Origin: Setomelanomma holmii
Lineage: Eukaryota > Ascomycota > Dothideomycetes > Pleosporales > Phaeosphaeriaceae
Assembly (NCBI GenBank): GCA_010015745.1
Contig: ML978262.1
Span: 1 to 64,000, forward strand
Direction of reading: 5' to 3'
DNA length: 64,000 nt
Below, piece after piece: positions 10,985 through 22,352 of the stretch. The translations under genes were made by a program, and so were the position numbers. Position 1 is the stretch's first letter; each line of letters begins with the position of its first letter. The notes beneath the pieces are model-generated. The model was given only the letters and a program-made list of their open reading frames with translations, was not told the origin of the DNA and did not search any database.

Positions 10985-11749
10985 AAAGAGTTGGCCCAGA
11001 ATAGGTGTGGTCATACAGATATTAATGGAGCGTATAGCACATAGGTATGCGTTTTGAAATAGAGTTGCGCGACTGTCGTTGGTGGTAAGCGACGCTTGTA
11101 TGTTCAAGTCACGAAGGTCTTCGCACCTTTCGTCATCGAGTCGCACCTCGCGATGCCGACAGCCTCTTCATACCAAGTTCAGTGAACTGTGCGATGACTT
11201 TGCCCGCGAGTTGTGAAACGCGGCGTATGGAAAAGCCGACAAAGGCAACTCCGGAGTCATGGACAAGGTCTTCACACTTTCTCCGCAGCCCCTTGGTGCT
11301 GCGAAGCGTGACAAGCAGCTTTTGACATTGCGTGGTTCTCTCGGCGCAGCAGTAGCCCTCCATACATTTCAAATCAAAGCTATCACAACGCCTTCAAACA
11401 TCATGATAATCTGCAGACACGTACTTTAGGTGTAGCAGAGCTGGTTTCAAGCAAGGAATCAGTATAATTCTTACGCTTTGCTGTGTGCATCACAGTGGGT
11501 AGGTGGATACTTTGATGAGGACGCTAAAATCTAGTGGCTTGGCAGTCGTACGCCGATAGTATAGAATCTACACGCTTTCAATCTTGATCTATACTCAATC
11601 TGGGTGGCACCCAGTGTTGATGACCAACCCCACTCATGTACATCACGACATCGACATCAGCATCTTCAACCATCACCTTGGACTCCACCTTTCCTTGCAG
11701 CGAATTAATCGCGCGTGTCTTCCATTGACTTATAACCAACAGCCTGACC
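10985..11749. other. Intergenic stretch before the F-box gene
   Basis: No gene is seen. The last 150 bp before the F-box start is C/A-rich and reads like a fungal 5' leader. Confidence 0.5.
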
Positions 11750-13346
11750 ATGACCGAGCTTCTCGACCTCTGCTATGATGTGCTAATCCGGATCTTGGAG
11801 GAAGTCAATCCCGAGGATCTCGCGGCATGCGCGGCAACGTCTACCGGCTTCAATGAGTTCATCCGGAAGAACACCAGACTCTACAAGGCCCAATACCTTA
11901 AGACCTTCGTATGATCTGATTCTTTTTTCATGCCGGAATCATGAAGCTGATGTGCACAGGATGATCCGCGCCGACGACCGACTGATGTGGAACCAGAATG
12001 GGTTTCTGAGGTGCAGAAGTTGATCAGATGCAAGAAGATCCTGGATTCGGCGAACAACGATCTCAAGGTATATTGATGTGCCCGATCCGGCTACTCACCA
12101 TGCTGATGAGTGCAGCGCGACGAATTCAACTTCGTTGCATCAACGGTTGAGAGCTTGATTGCTACCTCATCAACAGATCGCTTTGGCAACTCTTACAACC
12201 AGGACATCATCTCAGGACTTTTTGGTCCAAAGATTGCGCAGAATCACAATGCTTTCATGTGTCGCTCGTCGCTGTACGAGCGCGCTGGAACCGAGCAGCA
12301 AAAGCCCGCCGAAACTGAAGAAGGGCGCCAATTGAGCGCGAAACTGCATTGTTTGTATGGCTTTCCGTCAACCCACGCAGGCCGACGTGTGCTCTCCACA
12401 CATCCATTTGCCAGGTCACGCGTATACGATTTGCGGAACTACACTGACAAGACGCACTGGGGTCCTTTCCGCGATGACGGGAGTTTGCGCGTGGATTGGG
12501 AAATGGTTGAGAGTCTGATGGTCATTCTTGGGTACAATTCTGGACTGTGCTGTAGACGGTTCCAACCGAAGTTTTCGCCGCCGTGGTCGAGGCCGTTGGA
12601 AGGCGTGGTGCCGCAGCGCGCGAAGATTATGCCGGAGTATCCGAAGGGGATGCTGTATGAGCCGGATGTGCCGCTGATATTGAAGGACCCATATAATGTT
12701 TCGGGAGTTTGGTCACGGGTGAGTTGTTATGCCATGTGAGTGAGCTGAAGTGGTGCTGATGACGTTCAGATTGTGTGTTTCCTGGACTATAATGACTTAT
12801 ACAACTTCAACTTTGGCACAGAGGCTATGAAGGTCTCATCAGATCAGCCGCGAAATCCACTCACAACGGAAGAAGCAATCCGACACATTATCATGGATTT
12901 ACAAGTCACGGAAGTTACCCAAGCTGATCAATTCGACAACCGGAATCTGCCAGTCGTGCATTTTAATGGCAAGTCGCGATCAGTGGACGCGGCATGGGAC
13001 CCCAACGCGAACTCGAAGATCAGAGGATCAGTACGACTGACGCCAGAAGGCGAAGTGCGATGGCAGACCATCTCAGTATTTTATGGGTAAGCATTAGTGA
13101 CGTGCGCAGTGCGTGAGCTGAGTATTACTGACTTTCGACAGCGGAGAAGAGCGATGGCGGAGTGAAGGTGTCCAAGTTGGTGGTTTGCGATCACAACGAG
13201 GCGTCATTGGAACATGGTTTGACAAGGACTACAATCCACATGGGCCGGCAGGGCCGACTGCGTTCTGGAAGATATGTGATAGGACAGTGGGCGATGACGA
13301 TGTGAGTGATTCTGAGGAAGAAGATATGGGGCATTGGCATATGTAA
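11750..13346 (+). CDS. F-box domain protein, five exons
   Basis: Exons are 11750-11908, 11960-12067, 12116-12718, 12770-13086 and 13142-13346, giving 463 residues. Every intron is 48-55 bp with GT and AG ends, and phases join cleanly. The N terminus (LLDLCYDVLIRILEEVNPEDLAAC) is an F-box, the Skp1-binding motif of SCF ubiquitin ligases. The rest matches a fungal F-box family whose C terminus carries GTWFDKDYNPHGPAGPTAFWKI. The end is acidic (SDSEEED). The substrate cannot be told from sequence. It is one of the few intact genes in the first 22 kb. Confidence 0.88.
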
Positions 13347-13547
13347 ACGCATGACTTGTATTGCTGTACTTGATCTTCTTCCGCTTTAGAGATATTCGAA
13401 CCGATCAATGTATAATTTTGCGGTCTATTTCATGGTGCATCGAGAGATTATTGTTCGCTTTCCCAAATTCCCAAGAGAAGTAGCCGCGAAGAAGTGAGTC
13501 GTATTTATGACACAAGGTGGACGCGCGCGTAGACCATGTAAGACCCA

Positions 13548-14279
13548 TCACCTCTGTTTCTCGCCGTCTGGATCGCACAGATATGTGTCCAAATTGAGAG
13601 GAATGGCACGACGCTGCTCAGGTGTCGAGAGAGAGCAGTCCAGAAACTTGCGGCGGAATCGCGAGCGCTTTGTCAGTAGAAGTTTCCAGGTGTTCTTGTT
13701 GCCGTGACTCACAATGGTCTCATCGCCCCAATTGCGAGCGACGATGTCTTCGAAAAAGACTCGGAGTTCATCGTAGCCAATTGTACCGAACTTGCCGCGA
13801 TCTCGAAGAACGTAATGGACAGTGCCTGCTGTCAGAGGCTGGACTCCAGCTCGGGAGAAAGCTACGAACAGATGTTGCATTGCGTAGTCCTTGAATGCCT
13901 CGCACCCCAAATGTTGTCCCAGCTCCCAGGCAAGCACGGATACCTTCACCGCTTCGTCCATGATGCCATCAGTTCCCTCAACCTTCTCGATTCTGATGTT
14001 CGCGTTCGGCTCGTCGACCTTCAAGGCCCGGACTTTGCGGTCCACCGGATTGTAGGCACCAGTATATAGCCACTGAACGAAGCAAGATAAGGTCGCTGGG
14101 CTGTGGTGATCTTTCAAGTCATAGGTCGGGTCCAGAATCATAGGGCAACAGTCGCGCAACATCTGCGCATGGACCCAACATCCGCGGTCTGTCTTTGCGT
14201 GCCGGATCTTGACCAACTCTGGCTTCGTGATGCTGTGTATAGCGGTCAGCTCGAGCTCATTGCACTTGCCATGCGTCAA
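13548..14279 (-). CDS. BTB/POZ-like protein
   Basis: A 243-residue single-exon frame. The first 90 residues fit a diverged BTB/POZ fold (VHAQMLRDCCP, LSCFVQWLYTGAYNP), followed by a fungal BTB C-terminal region (VSVLAWELGQHLGCEAFKDYAMQHL, FFEDIVARNWGDETI). The start is uncertain because the usual first strand and helix of BTB are weak, so a few residues may be missing or an upstream exon overlooked. BTB proteins pair with themselves or with Cul3. It converges on the F-box gene. A broken paralogue lies at 20676-21374 on the other strand, sharing the RNWGD/RKWGD element and the region around it. Confidence 0.7.
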   Translation of the reverse strand: MTHGKCNELELTAIHSITKPELVKIRHAKTDRGCWVHAQMLRDCCPMILDPTYDLKDHHSPATLSCFVQWLYTGAYNPVDRKVRALKVDEPNANIRIEKVEGTDGIMDEAVKVSVLAWELGQHLGCEAFKDYAMQHLFVAFSRAGVQPLTAGTVHYVLRDRGKFGTIGYDELRVFFEDIVARNWGDETIVSHGNKNTWKLLLTKRSRFRRKFLDCSLSTPEQRRAIPLNLDTYLCDPDGEKQR

Positions 14280-14772
14280 TTCAGCAGCTCGTACCTGAGC
14301 ACCAAGTCATTTCGCCATCGAGCGAACTCCAGATATGGCGTAGAGTCAACTCCAGTAGTCATTGATGTGACCTCGAGTGGTCAAAACCCTTGCGATTTGG
14401 ATCGGGTGTTGTAATTTGGAACGTTGAAAAACTGTAGGTGACACTCCAGCGTCAAATACAAGCGGCAGACGGAAGATCTTGATAAGAGATCCTCAATCTG
14501 TTCAAAGAGACGTTGCTCGGAAGATGGTTTTGACTTGCCTCTCACTGGCACGTTCTCCGCCTTTACCTGACAAGTTCTCGTCTTTTACCTTCAAACAAGC
14601 CACTGTAGTGGCCGGACTGCGCACGAGCCGACATTGAGCACGATCAAGTGACAAACAGATGCGCAAGTCGATAATAGAAGATGTGGTCTCAATGAATCTG
14701 GTATACTTAGCCTGGTAGGGTATCTATGCAACGAAAATGAAGTGAACAGAATGACACGAGGGGAGGACATGG
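14280..14772. other. Intergenic stretch
   Basis: About 490 bp between the BTB start and the 3' end of the Zn2Cys6 gene. No gene or repeat is seen. It should contain the BTB promoter and the terminator of the regulator. Confidence 0.5.
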
Positions 14773-17175
14773 CTAGAACAACCACAATACGCCAGCGTGG
14801 TTGCTTCCCAGCCTGGGATCAATGCCATCCCACCCTATCGCAGTGGCAGGTGTAGGCAAGCCGTGCAGTTGCGGACACACAGCCTGGAAGGGGAAGCTTT
14901 CTTCGATGCGTGGTGGTATCATATCCGCCGCGAAGCTCCATCCGTGACTCGCTTTTTGCGAGTGGGAGAGTGTATGCCACTTGTCGACAATTGCTGAAAC
15001 AGCGCCAATGATCGCCGAGCAGTCATCAAACACGCGCTTAGCGTACGGCAGGCCCTGTGCCAGGTTCGAGAGAATAGATACAGCCTCCATGAAATTCTCG
15101 GTGTATTCACCGACTTCGGTCTGGAGAGGTTCTAAATCGGGTGAAGAAAGATCTCGTAGAACCAAAGCTCCGAACACGAGGAGCACACCGGTGACCGCAG
15201 AGGAGAGTTGATGACGAGTGCTCGACGATGTTGAAGCGTCATTCTGTAACCTTCGGATATCTTGCAATACATGCGTGGCAAGCGCGACAAATGATTGAGC
15301 ATGATCCTTGGTGTAGGACAAGGATGTCATAGCTCTTCGGCTCACTGTGAGTGGGATGGTCAAGCGCCGTAACGCTATAAAGACTTTGTGGGCGGAAGTC
15401 GATTTGTCCTGTGGCGAAGCGTGTGGTATGCGGATATCAGGTAGCTCATTGTTAACGAATTGCTGCATCTGTACTTCGATCGTTCTGTCCATGTCGTGAG
15501 TGGGGTGATGACCTTTCGAGGCCCTCGCAAAGGCGTCGACGGCAAGCTGAGCCGACCATGTCTGATATTTCAGATATTGGCTTATATAGTGCTTTGGGTC
15601 GAGATCGCGTGATTCCGTAGAAGCCGAGGCCTACAGTCGTCAGTCATCGATACGTCGAGTCAAGTGCATTCGTGGTAGTCGCAGTCGTGTTTGAGGACTC
15701 ACCCGATCGTAAAAATCTCCGGGTAGTTCTAAGTTGACATCGTCGGTCTGAAACGACGTTGGCCTGCCACAGGATATAGAGATGGACCGATCAGTGATGT
15801 AGACATTCCAGAAAGTGCATATCCGCCAAAATGTGCGCTCGGGGTCAACCTCGGTCCACATCAACTGCTGGTGTATATTTTGCTCCAAGACGGCCGTGCA
15901 CGTTGTGCGTATGGCGCTGTAAGCCAAAGCAGGAAGGTCGGAGTAAGTCAGGTAGATGGCCTATGCCAGTCAGTTGAAGATCCGTAGGCCCGTATTGACC
16001 TTACCTGGAAAAGCAAGCACTGAATGAGGGTGAGATCATTGCTTGTACAGAGTAGGGCATCGTTATCGACAATGTCACGGGCCAGTTGATACCAGTGCCA
16101 ACCAGGTGGCTTGCTGTAAGCAGCTGGAGGAGTCATTTGCAACGCAGCATCGCAGCAGGCAAATAGAGCGTAACATAATGCCAGGAAGGGGACATCATTC
16201 GGTTCTGTGGCACCTTCTGTCACTACTCGCTGAGTACGCGCGTCAAGATCGATCTCGTCAACACAAGGATGACGGAGATGGACGTCGCCGAAGAAATGTG
16301 CCACGTACTGTTGGTACCTTTCCGGATTGGGAAAGGGTAGCATTCGATTGCCTGCACGTATCTGCACCGCCGGTTCTGAGCCCACTGAAGCTGTTGTTGC
16401 CATCGCTGGCGGAAGCATTCTCTCGGGCGAATGTTGGCCCATTTGCTCGAGAGCCGGGTGTATGGGATCCAGGATGGGCATGGAGAAAGCGCTTTCACTC
16501 CGGAGGCCTTCACTGGCCTCGCGCTCGATGCTTCCGCTGGGAGTGAATGTTAAGCCTCGATCTTGCATCAGCGCCTCCATCATGGCTTCAATCCTGGCCA
16601 TGCGCCCTTCCATTGTCAGGCCCAACACACTGGCATCACTCGCTCTTCGTTCGACGGCGTCGGTACGCGGTAGTATGTTTCGCCGCGACGCCCCATTGCC
16701 ATTGCTGTGCGATGGGAGAGTGGAGGGTCCAGGCGCCGGTCGGCTCAGGTTTTGCAAGACTTCAGCGGCAGTCTGGTCTTCAGAATAGAAGCAACGCTTG
16801 CCATTGTCGATACATCGCTGACACGGGTTCTCGCCGCTGCACTACACTCTTGTCAGTCCTGCTCATGTAGCTTTGGTGAGTTCGCAAGTAAACAGTATTG
16901 CAGTGTATATGGCAGGGAAGAAAGGGCAGTATCAAAGAGGTTTTGCATACCTTCAGCTTCGACCTTCGGCACGAGACGCCTGCATTACATTGTCAGCTCG
17001 ATGTGGCAGCCGGTGTTGTGATAGACGAATAGACGCGGAACGGTCGGAATGCTTGAGAGATATCGTGATCATTGTACAGCTTGAAAAGACGCGACTTACA
17101 GGCTTTTGGGGCATATTTCTGCCGTATTTTCTTTCGCTTCGGCGACGAGGATCGAGCGTCATCCATTTGAGCCAA
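14773..17175 (-). CDS. Zn2Cys6 fungal transcription factor, five exons
   Basis: Exons in transcription order are 17175-17100, 16979-16951, 16841-16005, 15960-15703 and 15630-14773, giving 685 residues. Introns are 120, 109, 44 and 72 bp with canonical ends. The zinc cluster is split over the first three exons and gives CX2CX6CX5CX2CX6C with Cys at about 26, 29, 36, 42, 45 and 52. The basic KRKKIRQKYAPK precedes it. From about residue 150 the fungal-specific regulator domain follows (YVAHFFGDVHLRHPCVDE, FWRICTFWNVYITDRSISISCGRP). It should be a nuclear DNA-binding activator or repressor. No metabolic cluster lies beside it, so the target is unknown. The first exon start could be three codons later. 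Confidence 0.92.
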
Positions 17176-18498
17176 TGATATTGACTAGTTGATGAAAAGC
17201 CGCGGTGGCCGTTGAGGGTGATGAAGGAAGTCGCTCGGAACGGAACGCGACCGCACGGATCACCGAGGTTGGTACCGGTAGCGCGTCGAGCTCCAAGCTT
17301 TAAGCGTCACCACACCGCACCACATCATGAAGACCGACACCATTGAGGCTGCCCCTAATCTTCGCCAGAGTGACACGTATTGCATCTCTTTGCGGATCTT
17401 GAAGCGGGCGGACATCTCGCCATCGCTGTCTCAATGGTCCAGAATCTGGCTAGGCTAGGTTGGCACCTGAGGAAGTCGCTCTCATGCAACATTCAACCTC
17501 CGACATAAGCCCAGCTCTTTCGACAGAAGCCGTCTTTGGGCTTTAAATCTACTCCACCGTCACAGTATATTCTCTACTCACCCGTAATTTCAAACCTTTG
17601 GGGAGTGACTCGTAAGCGCAGAGAGGAAATGCTATCTTTGGTTCATCAGACCAGCACAACAAAGCTGCTCCAAGAGTAAGCTCTCCTGGACAGCTTGGTG
17701 CCATACATGATACGACCTCGCTCTGACTCGCTTCTCTGTCCAGCAATAAGGGAGTTCGTAAAGGTGGCCCTCGCCACTCAAACAATGCGACATTCATCCC
17801 CTCATACGTCTCAATATTCCTCCCGATACGCCCTAAGCAAATCATTCTGATCAGAATTAGGCTTCCTCACTCGATAAGAAGCTCTTGCTTCCGAGGAGGG
17901 TCGCTATTTGAGGCCGTGATATCACGGATGCTGTGTTCATCCGCTCTGTCACCTGGACCTGTGGAGTGTTGAACGCTGCTATGCAGCTTCCGCCTGGCCT
18001 CACATTTCACGAGATCTCGCTGCAGCCAACTCAATTCATTGCTCTCCGTCTGGTAGATTAATATCTTCCGAGCTTTGGAAGAGACATTATGCAGCCATCG
18101 TGGTTAGATTTGTGTGGTTTGGAGGACGACCGAGCACCTCCGAGGAGGGGTATAGTACCCACATACCAATGACAACTTGTCACACATTTACTCCACAAGG
18201 TGCCTCCTATCCAGGACATTACTCGCTTTCCGGGCCAAATCGTCTAGTTGAGAATGCTTGAGGCTCTATCATCAGTCTCACGAAGTCTTGGCAGGTATAT
18301 GATTTCAGACTGCTTCCAAAACACCTTCCTCTTTTTGCCGATATCAGCCATTTCTTTCACTATCGCACTGTTTTCGTTACTCCAATACCCACTAACTTGC
18401 CTTAAATCGAACTATCACCAACACAAACACGAAAAAGGTATTCGTTCGCACATTCGTTCTTCTGCCAACGTTAGATTGCTTTCTCACGCTCACTCAAG
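17176..18498. other. Intergenic region with one doubtful open frame
   Basis: About 1.3 kb without a convincing gene. A minus-strand frame at 17549-17845 (98 codons) reads like protein in places, but has no recognised domain, no splice context and no clear start. It may be the tail of an old gene. The last 250 bp is A/C-rich leader for the WSC gene. Confidence 0.45.
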
Positions 18499-20020
18499 AT
18501 GGGGCGTGTCATTCGACGCTTCCTCACCACGCTTCCACTCGTGGGAATAGTAGCCGGAAGAGGCAACATTGTCCGTGCGGCACCACCAGATCCCAGCTCC
18601 AGCGTCGTAGTCACTCCTTTACAAAGTGTTGTCAGTTCAGTTGGAAACACCGTCGACGCAGCTACCTTTGGTGTCACTAGCGTAGTCGGCGGCCTTCTCG
18701 ATGACACACTCGACACTGTATCCAATGTCCTCACAGACGTCGGAATCCTGTCGGTAAGTGTGAGAAGGTACGACGTTGAGGTTGGTGCTGACGTACGTTA
18801 CTACAGACTACTCCTCTCCAAGTGCTCGACCCGCTGCTATTGGCCACCCTACACCCACACCCTCGCGATCCGAAGCTCCGCGGCTGGCAGTACCATGGCT
18901 ACTTCAACCCAGACGTGTACCTCGGTGTCAACGGCGCCGCTACTCTCAAGACACCGGCTACCACCGCCACCATGAGTGCCAGAATCTGCATCAACTTATG
19001 TATTGCGGATAAGAAGAATTTCGCGATCGTCAAATCAGGTGCATGCTATTGTGCGACTCAACCGCTCGCTATCGATACCGCCTGCAATAAATGCACTCTC
19101 CCATGTCCAGGCACCGCCGGGGAGGTTTGCGGCGGCACTGGCACGACCGTAACTCCCCTGGATGAAGCAATGACGATCGCAGGCGTATAGTGTCTACCGC
19201 CACGCTTCCCGAGCCCGCATATCCTCCGAAATGGCAGTACAACGGCTGCTTTTACCTCGCGGGATGGCTCTCCTTGTTGACCAGCTTGAACTCATACACG
19301 GTGACTCCGGGCGGAGGCACTGATGGCACCAGCTGCTCCGCGCTTTGCCTGGCGAACAGCGCTTCATAGACAACCGCTGCCGTTTCGGGTGGCACGTGCT
19401 GTTGCTCTAGCCTGGCTATTGACGCTTCTTTGTGCGCGGGAGATGAAGAATGCTCACGGGCGTGCACGAGCAACGGTGACGAATGCTGCGGCGGACAGAG
19501 CATTACGGGTGCAAACCTTGCCGTTACTTACACCATACAGGTTACTGCAAGCGGTGCACTACCAATTCCTAGTGTAACGCCTGTCAATACTTGGAACAAC
19601 TGGGGTTGCTATTGGGGTGGGGTGTATCTCCTTGACACCACCTTATCAGACTCCTGATCACGTCAATTCCTCGACCCAGTCCTCGGAAGCGACATGGATG
19701 GTAGCATGTGTGTCGGTAGATGTGTTGCGGCGAGCGTGGGCGTAAGCTACAGCTACAGCTACAGCTACCGCTACGCCATGACGCTCGCAGGTATTTGCTT
19801 CTGCAGTACGAAAGGTCCGATGCCCGACCTGAAAGTTCTGAGCCAAGCGCTGTAAGTTCCCTCCTATGAAAACTGTTGCCGAAGCTTGCCATGACATTGA
19901 TTAGGTGCAACAACCAATGCCCAAAGCATACGTCCGAGCGATGCGGTGGCAAGCAACCTCCAAACGGGTCATTGGGTCGTAGCCTCATCAACTTGTACGG
20001 CATTGATCTTCCACCGGTAA
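18499..20020 (+). pseudogene. Secreted WSC-domain protein, three WSC repeats, broken
   Basis: A signal-peptide-like start (MGRVIRRFLTTLPLVGIVAG) is followed by a Ser/Val-rich segment and an intron at 18753-18805. Then come three WSC domains, the cysteine-rich carbohydrate-binding module of cell-wall sensors and oxidases. Domain 1 has WQYHGYFNPD, ACYCATQ and CPGTAGEVCGG. Domain 2 has WQYNGCF and ends DECCGGQ. Domain 3 has WNNWGCYWG, GICFCSTKG and a spliced CPKHTSERCGG, with an intron near 19854-19904. A frameshift lies between domains 1 and 2 near 19175-19195. In-frame stops are TAG near 19370 and TGA near 19656. As written it is a pseudogene; sequencing error is possible for single sites but not likely for three. 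Confidence 0.75.
19745..19768 (+). repeat. AGCTAC hexanucleotide microsatellite
   Basis: Four perfect AGCTAC units in tandem, followed by one imperfect unit. They lie in the third WSC domain and encode alternating Ser-Tyr, an unusual insertion for that domain. Confidence 0.9.
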
Positions 20021-20029
20021 GTGGGATTT

Positions 20030-20675
20030 CTGTATTGACTTTGCTTCTATTGTGCTCGAATACGAAATGCTCTGTGCTCTGCCTCCCAAGAATCGGCCAA
20101 GACACCAAGTCTCCATTGCAGATGCGGCTGAAGATCAGATTCGAAATTTCGAGACTTAAGATTACCATATTCATTGGCGTTAGTTTGGACTCGGATGCCG
20201 ACAACCAAACTGACTTGAAACCGAAACAAAGCAGTGTTGGCGTCGTCTCAACCTTGTAAGTACCAGCTCCATTGTCCACATGTGCGGAAAAGAGTCTCCA
20301 CGCGAGAGTGAGCCACTATGTTGGATCTCTAAGGTGAGAGCATATCTGCTTTGGAAGTATGGAGCGCCGTTCAGCTCCATTAGGTTCTCGCCTCTACCTC
20401 TGATAACTGGAGAAAAACAAATGGCTGTCAGGCGCATATTATCATTCGTATCGGTAGACAGATACAAACCCATGTATGCAACTGTAGTTCCATTGATCAC
20501 GAATCGCGATCCAACAACAGCTTCATCAGGACTATCGCCAAAGAGTAATTACTCGGAGATGTCTGCAACGAGAGTTCTGAACAAGCTGGGAGCCACTAGG
20601 CTTGACCGCAGAGGGTTTCTGCTTGACAGATGAGAAACACACACAAGGTGATGACAAGTCACCGACGAGAAATAA
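20030..20675. other. Intergenic stretch between WSC and BTB relics
   Basis: About 650 bp. Open frames on both strands at 20180-20633 overlap each other and show no family motif. Nothing can be assigned. Confidence 0.45.
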
Positions 20676-21374
20676 AGCCTACGTGGTGACAGTGACAAGA
20701 TCACGATCCGGGGCATGATCACTCAGTGGTCCATTGCGCGCAGCTACCTGCAAAGCTGCTCGTGGTTCTTCCATCGGGAGTTGTCGGACATATCCCGAAC
20801 CGAGAGTTCAGTAGTGGCTCTCGTCGACGATGATCCGTTCGAGCTCCTTCTCCAGTGGCTGATCACAAACAAATATCACGAGTACCAAGGATTCGCATAC
20901 GAGTTCGACTTCAGTAACACCAGTCTCGAGATCCCCGATGATGACGCAGACGCCTAGGATATCATGGACTGGAGGATCAAAGCAGTATTCTTGGCATGTG
21001 GTGCAGGCGCGGCACTCGAGGCTCCCATGTTCCAGAACTACGGGATGCGTAGACTGTTCGCTGCCTACTCGAGTAGCAATACGGCCAAGACTGTCCATCC
21101 TCTAATGTTCGACGAAGCGAAAAGATGCAAAAAGCTGCTCCTGTTCCTCGAGGACTTCCCGACCCGCAAGTGGGGAGACAATACGATCGTACACGACCAC
21201 AAGGATAAGGAATGGCTCCGTGTGTTTGAAGAGAATGAGAGGTTCCGAGAAAATTTCATGGTTCTAAGGGCCCGAGATCTGGCGACTAGGCAGCAGGAGC
21301 CCATGGGTCTGAAGAAATATCTGATCAAGGATGATGAATGCATGGTAGGGCTCAGCAGTACTCGAGGAGACTGA
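20676..21374 (+). pseudogene. BTB/POZ-like pseudogene, paralogue of 13548-14279
   Basis: One continuous frame from 20676 to 21374 interrupted by a single TAG at 20955-20957. Upstream of the stop, SYLQSCSWFFHRELS matches the BTB helix region, and FELLLQWLITNKYHEY the following strand and helix. Downstream, CGAGAALEAPMFQNYGMRRLFAAY and FLEDFPTRKWGDNTI parallel the intact BTB protein at 13548-14279. Because the rest of the frame is clean, the nonsense change looks recent, or the gene may be expressed as a truncated protein. A start codon upstream is not clear. Confidence 0.7.
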
Positions 21375-22058
21375 AGGAACACCGGAGAATCCAGCAACTC
21401 ATCGGCTGCGGGAATATGGTGCACGAGCCGCAGAGAGCAAGCAAGATGCGAAAGTGGGGTGAGCCTTAAAACAAGGAGTTTTGATGCGTGCAGGTATACA
21501 AACATCGTGATGATGCTTGCGTTGATGGTGAAGTTCAGATGGTAGTGTGCAGGTCCAGGACAAGGAAGTCGTGCCAAGAACCAGCACCTGACACCGCATC
21601 ACCCACCAACAAGCGTCACTCCATGTCACAACCACAAAAGCCCATCTCGCATCCCTTTCCGACTTCCCTGTATGTTCGCATCACCCTGACAATCACCGAG
21701 AACCCAATGGCAAGTTTCATGTTGGCACCATCCAGCCTCGCCAGCCACATGCGCATGGTTGGGAGCCGCGACCCAACCACCTCGCGGCGACGCACGCACC
21801 CCGCCATGTGCTGTACAAAAGTAGCTGCAGGTCGCGCATTTCGATGATGCATCTTGGCTTTACATTACTACGAAGCCACTTGTTGTACTACAGTATCCGA
21901 CCCTTTTTCGAGAAGTCCGTTGGAGATTTGACATTGGGACTTGATGTTCATCTGAAGGTTGCTTGGACGATACATTGAGCTTGGGCCTGCTGCGTTGTCA
22001 AGACACCACACCGGGATATTACAAGCGTTGAAAGACTCGAAGATTCGTTCGTTCGAGG
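21375..22058. other. Intergenic stretch upstream of a small gene
   Basis: No convincing gene. Overlapping open frames at 21488-21852 on both strands lack any motif. The 3' part is the promoter and first untranslated exon of the small membrane protein gene. Confidence 0.45.
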
Positions 22059-22111
22059 GTATGTTTTCTCACTTCGTTCCTCGCCCAAGCTTAAACTAAC
22101 AACATCTTCAG
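22059..22111 (+). other. Intron in the 5' untranslated leader
   Basis: GTATGT at 22059, a CTAAC branch site near 22095 and a CAG at 22109-22111 define a 53 bp intron. It lies about 100 bp ahead of the start codon at 22209. The leader after it is a C/A-rich run typical of fungal 5' UTRs. This supports real transcription of the small frame. Confidence 0.6.
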
Positions 22112-22208
22112 ACCTCAAAGTTCACCAGAGACACCAATCCACCGTTCGGCATCCACAACACCACCAACACCCATCCATCCACCCACCACACCAACACCAA
22201 CCGCAACC

Positions 22209-22352
22209 ATGAAGCGCAACATCGTCATCTTCCTTATCATCCTCATCCTCTTCATCCTCATCGCCCTCATCGCATACCTCATCTACTACCTCCAAACACG
22301 CATGGCAGTAGGCGGCACAGCATCGAGTGTGAGCGACATGACCGAGCCATAA
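22209..22352 (+). CDS. 47-residue single-pass membrane protein
   Basis: A tiny frame with a strong context (CAACCATGAAG). Residues 4-28 are almost entirely Ile, Leu, Phe and Ala (IVIFLIILILFILIALIAYL), one transmembrane helix with Lys-Arg on the N-terminal side. A short polar tail follows (QTRMAVGGTASS...). No named family is recognised. The codons are strongly C-ending (ATC, CTC, TTC), as in expressed fungal genes, and there is a spliced leader upstream. It might be a peptide partner of a membrane complex, as in other single-helix micropeptides, but that is inference. Confidence 0.65.
   Translation: MKRNIVIFLIILILFILIALIAYLIYYLQTRMAVGGTASSVSDMTEP

Noticed and set aside
17549..17845. A 98-codon minus-strand frame as a gene
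   Set aside because: It looks partly protein-like but has no motif, no convincing start and no splice partner; left as a doubtful note in the intergenic entry.
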